Part shown: one piece after another, positions 20,046 to 33,100 of the stretch
Position numbering within the stretch: position 1 is the stretch's first letter
Layout: every line of letters starts with the position of its first letter
From: Camellia lanceoleosa
Lineage: Eukaryota > Streptophyta > Magnoliopsida > Ericales > Theaceae
Direction: 5' to 3'
DNA: 64,000 nucleotides
Assembly: GCA_025200525.1 (NCBI GenBank)
Contig: JANUSC010000052.1
Span: forward strand, 992,001 to 1,056,000
Translations under genes and position numbers: made by a program
The notes under the pieces: generated by a model
Told to the model about the DNA's origin: nothing
Seen by the model: the letters and a program-made list of their open reading frames with translations, nothing else
The model's database searches: none

Positions 20046-20432
20046 GGAAAGGAATGGCTTCCCTTTGGTTCAATCATGGATTGAAGGATATTGTTGGGCC
20101 CGTGGGAACTCACCACGGGTCCTATTTCGATAATCTGAACCTTCAATATGTAGAACTCGTCGAGTACTATATGCTTATAAAAAATCATGTTAATCGAATA
20201 TCAATAGCTATGTGATCAAATCAGTTTTCTATGAAAAATAAATAGCTTACAAAAATCTAATTCGATCACATAGCTATTGATATCCAATCAATGTAATTTT
20301 TTATAAGAATGTAATACTCAACGAGTTTTACATATTGAACAATTCAGATTATCGAAATGAGACCTGTGGTGGGCCCCCATGAACCTAATAGTACCCTCCA
20401 ATCCGATCATGGACTGGAGGAAAGCCATTCCC
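20046..20432. mobile_element. foldback element with arms of about 180 bp
   Basis: The left arm from GGAAAGGAATGGCTTCC through TTTCGATAATCTGAA, ATATCAATAGCTATGTGATC pairs with the reverse complement of the right arm for nearly its full length (roughly 80 percent by eye). The loop is near 20220-20250. TTATG stands next to both ends (20041-20045 and 20433-20437). An RNA through it would form a long hairpin. The open frame at 20024-20215 is only the arm read as codons. Confidence 0.82.
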
Positions 20433-20488
20433 TTATGGAAATTCAAGTCATAAGTATAATTTTAAAAATTTTAGGATAATAGTTCTTT

Positions 20489-21825
20489 TTTTTTTTTTTT
20501 TTAAAGATTGGATTTAGGATTCTTTTGGGTCAAAAGAACAAAATAACTTAAAAGAGCTTATTATTCCTCCCTCTATATATGTCTATCTGTCCACATAATC
20601 TATCTATATATCTATACTACCAGCACCAATTGCCGCCTCTTGTCACCGCCGATGACTTTCAAGCTATTTTTAAAATAGAGAAAAAAAGATTCCTTCAAAA
20701 TAATAATTTATTCTTTTCACCAAATAATTTTATTAATCATATATTTATTTTCATAAAAGATCAACCTAATGGCAAATTATCCGTTTGTGTATCTACTTAT
20801 TTTATAAGGGGTGAGCCCACGTGAGAACTGTTGAAAGAAAAAGGTTTCTAAGTTTGTCTGATCTTATGAAATTTAGCTGTTCATCATTTAAAATTTAATA
20901 TGGAAAGTGTTCGTTTCTGCCGGCCAATAAAAATATTTTTATCAACGTACACATCTAATAATCTTAATTAAAAAAAAAAAAGAGTAAATTATCTATAGTT
21001 TTTAATAACTGGTTAAGTCATATCAATTCATTGTTAAAAGCTTGTCCTAATAGAGTCGTTACTATAAAAAAATGACGATTTTCTAAATCTGTTACTCAAA
21101 TTGATAATTAACGACTTTTTGACGATTTTTTCAAAATGTCGTTAAAATTAATGATTAGTAACTTTTTATTTTATATAAAAACCGCTAATTATTACAGGAC
21201 CTATTAACCAATAAGTCCACATACTGAAACCCACACATAAATCCCAAAATAAAAAAATATAAGTTTCATCCAATGGATAGAAACTATTTCAAATCCTTAA
21301 ACAAACATTTCGCTCATAAAATACGGTTAATTATAACTAAGTCTTATTAAGTATTATCAAATATCAACTTATCTCTTCATTTATGAAGACTCATATTCTG
21401 AGCCTTCAACCATAAAAACTGTACAAATACCCTTCTTGAATGGTTGGAAGTAATAATTTTTTAATTAACAATAGTATTAAGATATACGAATTTATAGACG
21501 ATAGAAGTAAATTAACATTAGCCAATAATTGAAAGGAACTTGATCTAGTTAACCTTAAAATGCTATATATTTTTTCAATAAAAATATTAAATTAGTTTTT
21601 TTTTTTTTTATCAAAAAATATTAAATTAGTTGAGCTCACAAATTTCATGATTGATTGAGGACAGAAGCTTAGATTTTGAGGGAAATATCATGTTATTCTC
21701 CATAGTTTTTATTAGTCTAGTAGGTCGACCTATAGGCAAGAACTGTGTGAATTGAATTTTATTATGTTAATCCAAGCCGAAGCTAGATGACAACACTAAA
21801 ATCAAACTTTTGAGGGTAAAAAATA
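20489..21825. other. AT-rich intergenic stretch with homopolymer tracts
   Basis: There are T tracts near 20489-20504 and 21597-21609. Around 21055-21190 the TCGTTACTATAAAAAAATGACG and TGTCGTTAAAATTAATGA-like motifs resemble the subterminal repeats of a CACTA element, but no terminus is seen. I recognise no gene. Confidence 0.4.
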
Positions 21826-22163
21826 GGATAAATTACAAATACACCCCTGAAGTTAGATTAAAATATAAATTGTTCCTTTTGGTTTGAAAAATTACAAATA
21901 CCTACATGTCAGAATTTTTTATTTAATAAAATTAACTGAGAAAATGAATTTTTTTTTCCTATACAATAATAAAATTATATGAATTATTAATTGAAATAAA
22001 ATTTTAACATCATTAAAAATTATTATTTAATTTAATTATTTATTAATTAAAGGACCTATTTGTTATGAAATTAGAAACCTTATGAGGCATAATGTAATTT
22101 CTAGAACCACAGGAGTAATTTGTAATTTAAGTAAATCTCAGGAATTGTGTGTGTAATTTACCC
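21826..22163. mobile_element. MITE (group 2) with 9-bp duplication
   Basis: GGATAAATTACAAATACACC at the left is identical to the start of the copy at 19460. The right end reverse complement starts GGGTAAATTACACACACAAT. TAAAAAATA flanks both sides exactly (21817-21825 and 22164-22172). Confidence 0.9.
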
Positions 22164-24179
22164 TAAAAAATATTATGTTTCTACATTTTTTTGTTGCTTA
22201 TTTATAATATTTACTTAGTTTATGAAAATAAATATAATTAAATTTGATTGAACGAGGACATGTTTTCCATTGAAATTTTAATTGACAATATCAGTATTTT
22301 TTGTTTAAGGATTAATTACATTAAAACTCCTCAACTATTAATAAATATCACTTTACTCTAACTATGAAAATCGTATAAATATGTATTTTTTAGAGATGGT
22401 CTGAAAGAGGAGGTCTGAGAGGTGAAAGTGATACACTTTTATAATTAAAATAGTCAAAATGTACTGTTCATAGATGAGAAGTGTTACCCAGAGGCAACCC
22501 ATGAGAAGGGTGAATTAAGTTTCTAAATAAATTGTTAAATTAAAAAAAATTATCCCAAATAATAAACAAATAAAAATAGAAGCATTTACACACAAGTCCT
22601 AATTTATGAACTTATACTCCCTCTATTAAGTCTTATCTAAGATTTTTTGGACTTTCAAGTCCTATTAAATTTTTAATATTCAGAATTGTCCTTCAAATAA
22701 TTATTGTTCATCATTTATGATTATCTGTAAAGGAACATGATGATTTGATATTTATTTTGATTTTCAAAACTCTAAAATATTAACTTTCAAATTGAAAAAA
22801 AAAAAAAAAATTATGTGCAAAAAAAAAAAACTTACATTTTTTTTTTTGAAAAAACTGAATTATTTTTTTGTGCAAAAATAAAATTGTGTTTATAAAAGAG
22901 CATGATGATGGAACATTGACGTGCAAAATTGGAAAAAAAATTTAATATGAAAAAAATGATAATGTTTTCATTTTAAAACTGAAAAAGGCTGGTAATATTC
23001 TCGGTTTTATTGAATAGTTGAATCAAACCAATAAATAAAAGGGCAAAAATGTTTAATCTCATGCTCTGTTTTTTTCATCAGTTAGTGAAATAATTATCTG
23101 AAATATTACTATGCAAAATTGATAATGTTCTTAGTTTTAAAAATTAAAAAAAAGAACTGATAATATTCTTAATTTTGTTAAATTAGACTTATTGATTCAA
23201 AAAAATTTAAATAGAACATGAGATACCATAACATTTGTACATATGACTTTTAGGTAATTAACTCATAAAAATATGAAACAATAAAGATGAGAGCAATAAA
23301 TTAAAATTTAATTCAAATGAGAAATAAAAATAAAATTAAAAATATGAAGCAATATAAGTAAGACTAATCAAAATAAATTAAGTTAATGGAAAAGAGAGCA
23401 AACATGGAATTTATAGTGATTCGGCTCAAACCAAGCCAACGTGCACTTCTTGGCAATTGATCAACCTTGATCACTCCAATCAACTAGTTGTGAATCCGTT
23501 GGAATGATATAAATAAAATATCAGTATTATTTTATTATTTTATATGTATAAAGGTTAAGGGGCAAATATGTCATTTTAATCTCATAGAGGGGTAAGTGTG
23601 ATTCTTCAAACGTGAAAGGAATCTGTATTAAATAGAAATCTCAATGAGTGTTAGTGTAATTTACTCTTATTATATTATATATAATAAAAATATATATAAA
23701 AGATGCATAGAAATTCATTATTTTAAATCAATGCATATATCAAAATGACAAAAAATTATTTTTATTTTGTGTCAAAAGAGTGTAAAATAAATATATAATA
23801 AAATCCTAATTTATTCTATAATATTTTAAATATCATCAAAATTAAAGCATAGGATTAACAGAGAATATAATAATATTCACTAACAATTGAGGTGTCTTAG
23901 TGTAAATAATTTTTTTTAATTTTTATCCAGTGTTGTAATGGATAATTAACAGAGGAGATGCACCTGTATTTTGTCATCATAAGGTGTGCCTTTTTAATTT
24001 AGAAAATGTAAATGGTATTGCTATGATTATTGAAAATCTGTGGTTAGTTAAGTTCTTATAGAATTTTCTTTTAGGGAATACTATATTTACTATTTCTTTA
24101 TGAAAAAATTATTAATTATTAATACATTGATAAAGTTATTACATATTTATAGAAAAATTATAAATTTTACCCGTATTTT
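22164..24179. other. AT-rich intergenic DNA without recognisable gene
   Basis: The stretch is full of A and T tracts (for example 22796-22810). A less AT-rich patch at 23400-23520 looks like an old repeat fragment that I cannot assign. Confidence 0.45.
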
Positions 24180-24429
24180 GCCCCCGTTTGGGAAGTGGGT
24201 TTGACTTTTTGGCTTTTTGACTTTTTTGACTATTTTATCCTGGGCTTAAAAGCTTAGTTTGGGAAGGACTTTTTGACTTTTTAGCTTTTTTAAGTTTTTT
24301 TGTGAGAGAAGAATGTGATGATTATGAGTTAGATGTAATGTTTTGTTTGTTATGACTAAAATAGCCTATTTTATTTTTTGTGACTAAAATAACCAAAAAA
24401 GCCCAAACCATGGCTTCCCAAACGAAGCC
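24180..24429. mobile_element. probable MITE with GCCCCCGTTTGGGAAG ends
   Basis: The left end GCCCCCGTTTGGGAAG pairs with the reverse complement of CTTCCCAAACGAAGCC on the right. The inside has repeated GACTTTTTGRCTTTTT motifs. Such ends are common in plant hAT-like or Mutator-like MITEs. I could not find a clear target duplication. Confidence 0.6.
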
Positions 24430-24461
24430 TTTAAGTTTTATACTTATATGAAATTTTCTTT

Positions 24462-24554
24462 TTCTTTTTTATATTTGAGACACCTAAGTAATGTTCTGGT
24501 TTTGAGTAAGTCCCCAGTCCGTGGTCTCCTCCATACGCCCAAAAAAAAAAAAAA
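24462..24554 (+). mobile_element. possible truncated SINE/LINE 3' end with poly(A)
   Basis: The sequence GTCCCCAGTCCGTGGTCTCC followed by TCCATACGCCC and 15 A residues resembles the 3' end of a plant SINE. No promoter boxes are visible upstream and no target duplication is clear. A low-confidence call. Confidence 0.4.
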
Positions 24555-25070
24555 GTCCTTATTTATAAATACTAGTGGTTGAACATGTGCGTTGTACATG
24601 ACACGTAATTTTTCATCAACTATTAATACTATAAAGTATTCGATGGTAATATAGTATTTCAGATTGACAATATATGAATACAATAACATATATAAATTTA
24701 CGCTTATATTTTTTTTTATATATATTTATATATGTAGATATTGATATATATATATAAGATATCTCAAAAATAATATGTGAAATCTTTTATAACAATATAA
24801 TACAGGTAACAATAAGAAACTAATTATTCATAATTAAATAGTTGATTATAATGTATATGTTTAGTTTATATTTTTTTGCGTATGTATTCATTTTTTAATT
24901 AGATTATTAAATTCATATAAAAATTAAAATTTGTGAATAATTTGTGTAAAAATAGAGATTGGTGAAGATTTAAAAAAAGAAAAGTTTATATTGTTTGATT
25001 TGGTTTGTTTTTTCGAACTTTTATTTTGAAATTTTTTATTTTCATATTTTTTTGTCTTTGACACTATTTT
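24555..25070. other. AT-rich flank of the copia element
   Basis: A CTAG followed by GTGGTTGAACATGTGCG near 24573 faintly resembles a Helitron 3' end on the minus strand, but the hairpin is poor and no 5' end was found. Otherwise nothing is recognised. Confidence 0.35.
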
Positions 25071-26200
25071 TGTTGAAACAAATTGTCTTGAACTCTTCAG
25101 TTGGTAGTCTTCGGGTCTTCAAAACGTAGCGATGATCTTGTCTATGTAGGACATAAATTAGGTGTTTCAAGACGCGTTACTAAGTCGTTTTCCTAAAGAC
25201 AATATTTGCATCCACCAAAAAGTGTACAGGGGGTTACAGCAAATTTACCTCCATGATACAATGAAACCTGATCTAAGGATCAAATCTACCGGGGTCTGCA
25301 CTGACAATAGTAGATCAGAATACTCTTGATATAATCAAGAAAACCAAGTCACTAATGATCAAATCTGCAGAACTTGATTACTAATAAGAAAAGTAGAAAC
25401 TCACTTAAGAAACTCTTGATTGAAAACTCTAAATTAAGAGGGAGAAAGAGAGAGAGAGAATTGCAGGAATGAATTCTGAATTTTTGGATGGAATAAAATG
25501 GCTGATTTCGCAGCCTATTTATAGGCCTTGCTGCACCTAATCGAATAGTCATGTCCCTTGATCGCATCCGATCAAATCTAACCGTTGGATCAACGACCTA
25601 CGTTGCAAATAATTCTCACACCGAATAGATGCCTTGACTAATCACACCTTATCACAATCAGGTGCCATCTCATCCGTACGATTGCACGCATCTCTAATCA
25701 ACAGCTATGATCAACTCGCTCTAGATTGGACACACAACCGTTTGATCGGTTTGTTGACTTATCGGCAACGGATGACACGTCACTGCCACGTAGAGCTGAC
25801 TGTATTCCACGTCACCCATACCACGTTGGATCCATGTCATCGCTCCAAATAGAAAAGTGCCCTCATGGCGCCAATGCATCCGTACTAAGTGCAAAGTGTG
25901 CCATCAAACGCCACACAGCCCACTGCCCAAGCCATATGCGCGCGCGCATGCGTGTGCAGATTGTGCAAAGCCCTATCCTTGCGGTGTGGATGCATGCACA
26001 CTAGCTTTCGGCTCACAATTCTATATTCAAAGGAATATTCCATATAGCACTTTATTAAGTGCTCCATGTTTTTTCTCTTTCTTATGTGGGACAAAGCCCC
26101 AAGCTTATTTCATGTTTTCCAAAGAAAAACATGGAAGGTTTTTGAAAACACCCAAAAATAAATTATAAATTTGAAAACCCATTCTGAAAATTCCCCAACA
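25071..26200 (-). repeat. copia 3' LTR (1130 bp)
   Basis: Limits are TGTTGAAACA at 25071 and CCCCAACA at 26200. It aligns with the right LTR over its whole length apart from insertion F, with many substitutions. It contains GC-richer, ACGT-bearing stretches (25650-25860) and no gene; the overlapping open frames here are not conserved in the partner LTR. Confidence 0.9.
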
Positions 26201-26213
26201 TTTCCCCACCATT
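26201..26213 (-). promoter_or_regulatory. polypurine tract of the copia element
   Basis: Minus-strand AATGGTGGGGAAA lies directly before the LTR start TGTTGGGG. It would prime plus-strand DNA synthesis. Confidence 0.75.
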
Positions 26214-26767
26214 TTCAAAATATCATATGATGATTCTTGGTTCACTTGGCAACCTTATGCATAGGTGAAGATATCTTATGGTTTGAATCATTCACTTAGT
26301 GAAAACATCTTAAAGTTAGTCAAGATGGCATAGTAGATTTGTCTTTGAACTAGTAATCTTATTCGACTAACCGGACATGTCTCACGCACAATATAGTTTA
26401 CCTCAAGTATTCAAACAAACCAACACGTAGATTGGCCTTGTGTCTATATCCTATTTCATGAGCGCTTTAGAGTCAAGCCCTTGGACTCATAAGAAACGGC
26501 ACCACCTCCTACACTCACATAGATAAGCTAACTAAGAGTACCCTTGTAATTTACAGTACCGTAACAACTCAGTTGTAAGCTTATTAAGAGTTTGCTAACT
26601 CATCCTCTTCTTTTCATATTACAGGTACCAAGCACTTCAACCTTGGGATGAAAATGAAATAAAACTAAGTGCTTGCAATCACGACATATGGTGTACTTGG
26701 GCTCATTGAACTCAAGACTTGATGTTTCTTCAAGCGTTGATTCGAGTTTCTACCAGGAGTGATTATG

Positions 26768-27029
26768 TTAAGTGGGCTTAAAACCCATCCCCTTTGATGT
26801 TTTCCACACCAAATCCCTTACAAGTCCCTTTGTTAAGGGGTCAGCCAAGTTTTCACTTGACTTTACATAACTAATGGTAATCACACCTTCTGTGATTAAT
26901 TGCCTAACACAGTTATGTCTTAGTCCTATATGCCAGGACTTTCCATTATAGACATGGCTATAGGCTCATGATAGAGTTGTTTCACCATCACAATGCAAAG
27001 ATATTGGTGGCATAGGTTTTGGCTATATC
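26768..27029 (-). pseudogene. copia RNase H, last part (3' of solo LTR B) and polyprotein stop
   Basis: The minus strand reads MPPISLHCDGETTLS, a stop, AYSHVYNGKSWHIGLRHNCV, GVITISYVKSSENLADPLTK and ends GMGFKPT with TAA at 26768-26770. YVKS-x-x-N-x-ADPLTKGL is the standard copia RNase H ending. It pairs with the half at 42011-42161 across solo LTR B. Confidence 0.88.
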
Positions 27030-28044
27030 TGTGACAACCCTCACCTCTGATTAGTGCTAATCTTTGATTAAGCATGATAAGTAATTAATTATGATAAATT
27101 TCTGGATTGATTGCATAAGTGTATTACCTTAATTGCATTTTTATCTGTTTGTCATTGATTGATCTGTTCATGTTTTAAGTTTCAAACTGCGAATTGAAAG
27201 CCTTATCGGAAACTGATTCAGAAATTGATTAGTATTATATGCTAATTAGGATTTATGTGATTTTATGGTAGATTTAATTAAAATTTGATTTGGAACGATT
27301 AAATTAAATTAAATAATGTTAAATTATTGAATCAAAGTTTATTACACTTTTGCCATACTAGTGGGCCACTTGTTAACACATGTTTGGAGCTTAATTCATC
27401 TTTGTTACACTATTTCTTCATCCACTTAGAGACCCAAACTGTGAGAGAGAAGAGGGTAAGAGAAGAATTGAGTTCAACAAGAATTTGACTTGGGGAATTA
27501 GGAGGAATTGAAGAGGACTTGCAAAATTGGGCCTCCATACTTTGAAATTCAAGACCTAGATAGGATGTTCATCCTTTAGTTTATGTATTTAAGTTGTTAC
27601 TCGCATGGTCCATGGTGAAATTGGTGATTAGAGTCTAGAATTGGCTCAAAATGTTGTATTGAGTAGCTATGGTTGCATGCATGTCCATGTTATTGAAGTT
27701 TTGAGGTCTTTTCTATGAAAATTTCTATATGCATGTTCATGTTTCTGTTATAGTCCATGAATTCACCATGTTTTGGAGTTCAAACTTGCATTTGATTATG
27801 TTTTGGGGCATTAGAATCCATTAGAACACATGTATGTTATCTTTTTACATAATACATAAAAGTTTTAATTGAATTATGTGCAATTGTCTCACCTTTGGGC
27901 TTGATTTTACAAAATTGATCTTCAAAACATGATGTAGTATGAGTTTTCAAGTGATTTCCAGAAAATGGGCCCAAAAGGTTGAGTTTTGATGTGTTGAATG
28001 CTTGGTTTGAGCTTGGGAGGCAAATCTGGAAATTCCAAATTTTG

Positions 28045-28365
28045 GCTTCCACGCTCGAGCGAAGGATTCCACGCTCGACCAACCATCTTTGTGTTCAGAG
28101 TTCTGCTCGAGCGACAGAATGCTGGCTCGAGCGTAGATTACAATCTCTCAAGTTTTCTACATGTGCAGACGCACACTCGAGTGAAGGAACCTACGCTCGA
28201 GCGAGGACCGTGTCTCACACTCGAGCGAGCGTCGAGCGGAGATTTTCAACAACCAGTACTTTTCATGTTTTTACAGACCACTCGAGCAAGGAAGTCTACG
28301 CTCGAGCGACCCCTCTATTTTGGTAAGCTCGCTCGAGCATAGAAAGCCACGCTCGAGCGAAACCC
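28045..28365. repeat. palindrome array in LTR B
   Basis: Exact or near copies of CGCTCGAGCG occur in pairs whose starts are 20 bp apart, for example CGCTCGAGCG, 10 bases, CGCTCGACC. Other pairs use CACTCGAGTG-like variants. Open frames of about 115 codons across it are by-products of the repeat. Confidence 0.9.
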
Positions 28366-28450
28366 ATATTTCAGCAAAAATTCTTAAAAGTGTTTTAAAA
28401 TGCATTTTCGCATCCTCATTTCATCCTAGACATTCCTAGGCCAAGTTTAA

Positions 28451-31400
28451 TGTGACGCCCCAAAATTTGAGGACATCATAATAAGGTTTAAAACTTAAAA
28501 TCAATTTGCTTAATTAAAAATCCTCATCAATGTTGTCACCAAATTTATCATCATCCATTAATTTACAACATGGAAACTAAAAGTTCTTAAATTACAACTC
28601 CAATCAAATTTAAAACATTGTCTTAGTACACAAATATAAAAAAGAACTAGAGAAAAACTAGAAAACTAAAAAAAAAATGGTTCGTGGAGTTTTGTTGAAT
28701 GTTGCCTTCCTACACCTCGGTGTTTCCTTCGGTTTCTTGATTTTGGCATGAAACGCCAATGGAAATGCCAATGAGCGAGCTCAATAAGATACTACAACCC
28801 GAAAATACCCATCCCGATAATAATACTCACAAACGTTGTGTATTAAAATAATAAGCGACATTTAATAAGCATAACATAAATGCCAACAATTAAAATAATA
28901 ACAACAGATAAATAAATAAATAAAATGGCAAATGGAGATAGTGATTCATCATAAGGAAAATGCACACTTTTCTTTTTAAAGTCACATAGATTTAGTTCAT
29001 CAGATAAGTTTAAGTAACTCCCCGCGAGGTACTATTTCCACTCAACCACTAAACAATGGCCACGGGCAATTCTGACTCCCCCTTGGTCAAATATTCAAAT
29101 GTTACTTAACTACCAATGATGGTTACATACCCAGTCGTGACATCACGGGAACGATCTATGTTGTGACGCCCGCACCACCAACCTTATATCGCCTCTACAC
29201 CGAATAAGAGCCGAAATACCTTCCCGTGCCATGTTAGGGTTCGCAACTCACTTGCGCAAGATTCTAGACCGGGCTCACCCCATCACTTTTAAATGTAATG
29301 TATCATTGGTTAATTTCGTGTCTCTTTACGTTGTACAATCCACATGGTGATGCATGTACGAGTTTTAGTTTGAAAACTACAGTGACATAATGCTTAAATA
29401 GAACAACACAATTGTATATGACAACCAAAATAAATATGATAGAATGTCTTAGGATTTATCACAAAATTTCTTAGGAATTCACACACTACTTTTGTCAGCA
29501 CTGTATATAAAACAGAATAATATGAAACCCGTATCAAATGATGTTCAATCCTTACAATATTTTAACTAGTGCTAATTCATTGAGTTAGGAACATATTCCG
29601 AGAAGAATACCAGAGCCAAAAATGATTTTTAAAGGAGAAATAAATTTTGAAGAAAACTGGTTCTTGTATGACAGTGAGCTATAGTACTTCCAGCACAGGT
29701 AATCTGTGATGGAAAAATAAGAACGGCCTCAAACGGTGTCAGAAGAAGGTATGGTTAGAACGGCATGTTAGATTCTTGAGTTTAGAACATGTTTCCAGAA
29801 GGATTCGAAGACTGAAAATCGACAGAAGATGATCAATTAATTTTTCTAAGAAAACTGGACAGATTCTGTCACATTGTGGAAAAATTTGCTTTTCTCCCTC
29901 AATACTTCAAAAACAATCATGAAACCAGCGGCGTTTGAAAGGTAACTTAAAAATCTAATTTTTCCAATTTGAATCACTTGAAAATTTATCCTGCGGAATG
30001 AACAGTGATCTGGTAAAGTCAGTGTTGCTGCTGCCTCCAAACAGCAATGGAGTAAAAAGATATATTCAGGCCACAAAAATATCAGCACTGGTGTTCTATG
30101 TTCGAAAAATAGAAAGGGTCCTCAAATGGTGCCGAAAAGAGGGATGGTCAGAACGGTTTGCTAAATTTTTGAGTTTAGAACATATTTCCAGAAGAGTGTG
30201 AAGTCTGAAAATCAGTCGAACGAGGTCGAATAATTTTTGTAAGAAAACTGGACAGATTCTGTCACATTTTGGAAAATTTGGCGTTTCTCTCTCAATACTT
30301 AGTGAAAAATTATGAAACCAGCGGCGTTTGAAAGGTAACTTAAAAATCTTACTTTTCCAAGTGGTCGTGCAGAAAAACATCATTTGTAGAGAAAATGGGA
30401 CCTGTTTGAAGCTACTGCTTCTGCTGCGTCGTAAGCGACACTTAGGTAAAATATTCGTTTCGGTAAGAAAATGGTGTCTAATCATTTTATAAAAATTTTA
30501 CACAGTGTATAACGCCTACATATACTTCCAGTACACACAGATTTTTAACATCAATTAATTTCAATTTATTAGAGCTCTCTTTCCACCCGATAAAGGGTAA
30601 AACAGTGAGCAGAATCTATGTTTTAAACATGCATGGACTATTTTGCTATAGATGACTTAACCAAGCTTAGTCTTGCATATATATTATATAAATTCAGTTA
30701 GGGAATCTAAGGGAGGGTTGAGGTGGTGTATTCTTACCTCAAGAGCTTTTGCAAACACTTCTCAAACTAAGTTGAAATTGGTATTCACCAAGTACCCTCT
30801 CTTTTCCTCTCTTTCTCTTCTCTTTTCTACTCTCTCTTTTCTCCTCTCTTTTCCTCTCCACTCTTTCTTTCCTCTCACAGCCGTGTGGGTGTGTATTATG
30901 GCTGAAATGGAGTTCTTATGTAGGCAAAATAGGAGCCACTTTTGTTTTATTTTATTATTTCCTTTCTTTAGCAAAACAAATTTCTATTGGCTTGGAATTG
31001 CCATCCTATCCCATGCTTACTTCTCTAGGCATGTTGAGTGTGAAATTAGAAACCAAGCATGCCTTGCATGCAACATAGCATCCTAGGGAAAAAGAAGTGG
31101 CAGCCACTTATCTTGCAATTTGACACCTTTTTTTTTTTTTTTTTTTTGAATTGAATTGAATTGAAACTGGTGCCAATACAATATTAATATATAATATATA
31201 TATGATTTTGAGTCACTTTAATATTAGAATATTATTTTATGTAACTAAAAGACATGAGATTGAACCAATTAATCTCCATGGGTAAATTTTCTTGTACACA
31301 AATTATTAATGTAAAACTTTATACAGAATAATATATTAAGAATTAGATTTGTGTAGTCTTAAAAGTGACGATGACACGCCCAACAATAATAATAATACTA

Positions 31401-31560
31401 TGAAAATAAAAAATGCACTAATTAAATAATTGAAAGTTAATTATAGAATTGCGTCACAAAATGTTGTTATGGAATTGGATTATAAATGTTGATTACAAAA
31501 TTTAAGTAGCTAAATATAATTACCAAAATAATTTAATATGCAAAAATACGGGTTCTCACA
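28451..31560 (-). repeat. 3' LTR of chromovirus G (3110 bp)
   Basis: It begins (plus-strand reading) TGTGACGCCCC and ends GGTTCTCACA. It matches the other LTR almost perfectly from about 29170 on; most differences are small indels between 28680 and 29160. A part of about 394 bp is tandemly duplicated inside (units near 29772 and 30166). The open frames in it are identical in both LTRs because the LTRs are, not because they code. Confidence 0.95.
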
Positions 31561-31574
31561 ACCTATCCCCCTTA
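31561..31574 (-). promoter_or_regulatory. polypurine tract of chromovirus G
   Basis: Minus-strand AAGGGGGATAGGT directly precedes the 3' LTR start TGTGAGAACC. Confidence 0.88.
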
Positions 31575-31579
31575 AAATA

Positions 31580-31739
31580 ATTTAAGTCTCGTCTCGAAAT
31601 TTTGATGAATGCCTTTATCTTCAAACAACTGAGGGTAGTTGACTCGTGTTGCATCCTTTCTTTCCCAGGTAAACTCCTCCGGTGCTGCCACAACACTCGC
31701 ACCAAGTGGATGACTTTGTCACTCAGGTTCTTTTCTTGT
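31580..31739 (-). pseudogene. chromodomain remnant at the integrase end of G
   Basis: After HLVRVLWQH a frameshift is needed to read on. The next frame gives sequence like EEFTWER and ending in FVEDKGIH-type residues as in the C-terminal chromodomain of Tekay elements. The domain would bind modified histones and guide integration. By eye only; the domain is short and damaged. Confidence 0.6.
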
Positions 31740-32966
31740 TGATCCATAATCTTTATAGAGCTTTCGTCAAAGTTTGCATCTTTATTGAGATCAAGATCTC
31801 CCAAATTGATAACATGGGAAGGGTGTGGCTCATACTTCCATGTCACTAAGATGTGAAAAATATTGTGCACTACTGCGAGCTGTAGTGGTAATGCTAAACG
31901 GTATGCCACCTCTCCTACCTTGCTCAGAATTTCAAAGGGTCCCACATAACGAGGTGCAAGTTTTCCTTTCTTTCCAAATCGTGTAGTACCTTGACGAGGT
32001 CGAACTTTGAGAAAAACATGATCGCCTACCTCAAAAGTTAAGGGTCGTCTCCTTTGATCCGCAGAGCTCTTTTGTCGACTTTGGACTGTGGTTAGCCGTT
32101 GTTTGATCAGTTTTATCCTCTCAGTAGTCTCCTTAATCAAGTTTGGTCCTAACAAGGTTGCTTCTTCTACTTCAGTCCAACAGACTGGTGATCGACAAGG
32201 TCGTCCATAAAGTGCTTCATTCGTTGCCATTCCAATACTGGCTTGGAAACTATTGTTGTAAGCGAACTCAACGAGAGGTAGGTGTCTCTCCCAACTTCCC
32301 TTAAAATCCATCACGCAAGCTCGAAGCATATCCTCTAAGGTTTGTATTGTTCTTTCAGACTGTCCATCAGTTTGTGGATGAAATGTCGTGCTAAAACATA
32401 GATTTGTTCCCATTGCCTTCTGCAAGCTCTGCCAAAATTGAAAAATGAATCGAGGATCACGATCAGACACGATGCTGATTGGTACTCCGTGTAATCTGAT
32501 CACTTCTTTGGTGAACAATCTACTAAGTGAATCCAACGTATCTGATGACCCGACAGGTAAGAATCAGGCTGTCTTAGTTAGTCGATCTACCACTACCCAC
32601 ATATCGTCATGTCCCTGTGGTGACCGAGGCAAACCAATCACAAAATCCATGGTTATGTGTTCCCATTTCCACTCCAGGATTGGTAGAGGTTGAAGTGTTC
32701 CTGCCGGTGTTTGGTGTTCAGCCTTTACTTGTTGACATGTCAGGCACTGGGACACAAACTTGGCTACATCCTTTTTCATTCTGCCCCACCAACATTGGCG
32801 TTTTTAAGTCTTGGTACATCTTAGTACCTTCTGAATGTACTGCGAATACTGAATGGTGTACCTTTTCTCTTAGTGAGTCATCACTTGGCACGAACACTTG
32901 ACCTTGATATTTCAAACTCCCATCTGTGTGAATTTCCCAATCAGGTATGGTTTCACTAGATTCCAT
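31740..32966 (-). pseudogene. chromovirus G integrase (stops)
   Basis: Three open pieces follow each other: the N-terminal part with KVHHSVFAVHSEGTKMYQDL and the zinc module ending CLTCQQVKAEHQ, then WEHITMDFVIGLP (first Asp) and VVVDRLTKTA, a stop, and IVSDRDPRF (second Asp) with HPQTDGQSERTIQTLE (Glu). NSFQASIGMATNEALYGRPC leads to the C-terminal GPFEILSKVGEVAYRLALP and VHNIFHILV. The catalytic D, D, E are all visible. The frame 32536-31556 is open for 326 codons, but its end crosses a frameshift. Confidence 0.9.
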
Positions 32967-33100
32967 TCATGCCTTGATAAATGCCACCTCGATCATCTTG
33001 TGTATCACTAGATTCTAATATCTCGCTCAAAATTTTAGGCGTAACAATTTGAGCACCAAGGTAAGCCTTTTCATCTTGAACCTCCATCTATATCCCAAAT

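Noticed and set aside
24573..24605. Second Helitron 3' end
   Set aside because: CTAG is present but the hairpin is poor and no 5' end was found.
25634..26168. Frames of 70-100 codons as genes
   Set aside because: They lie in the copia LTR and are not kept in the partner LTR.
27979..28342. Overlapping frames of about 115 codons rich in Ser/Arg/Glu
   Set aside because: They are products of the CGCTCGAGCG array, which lacks stop codons in several frames.
30096..30485. 129-codon frame repeated identically at 37116-37505
   Set aside because: Both lie in the LTRs of G. They are identical because the LTRs are; no known domain.
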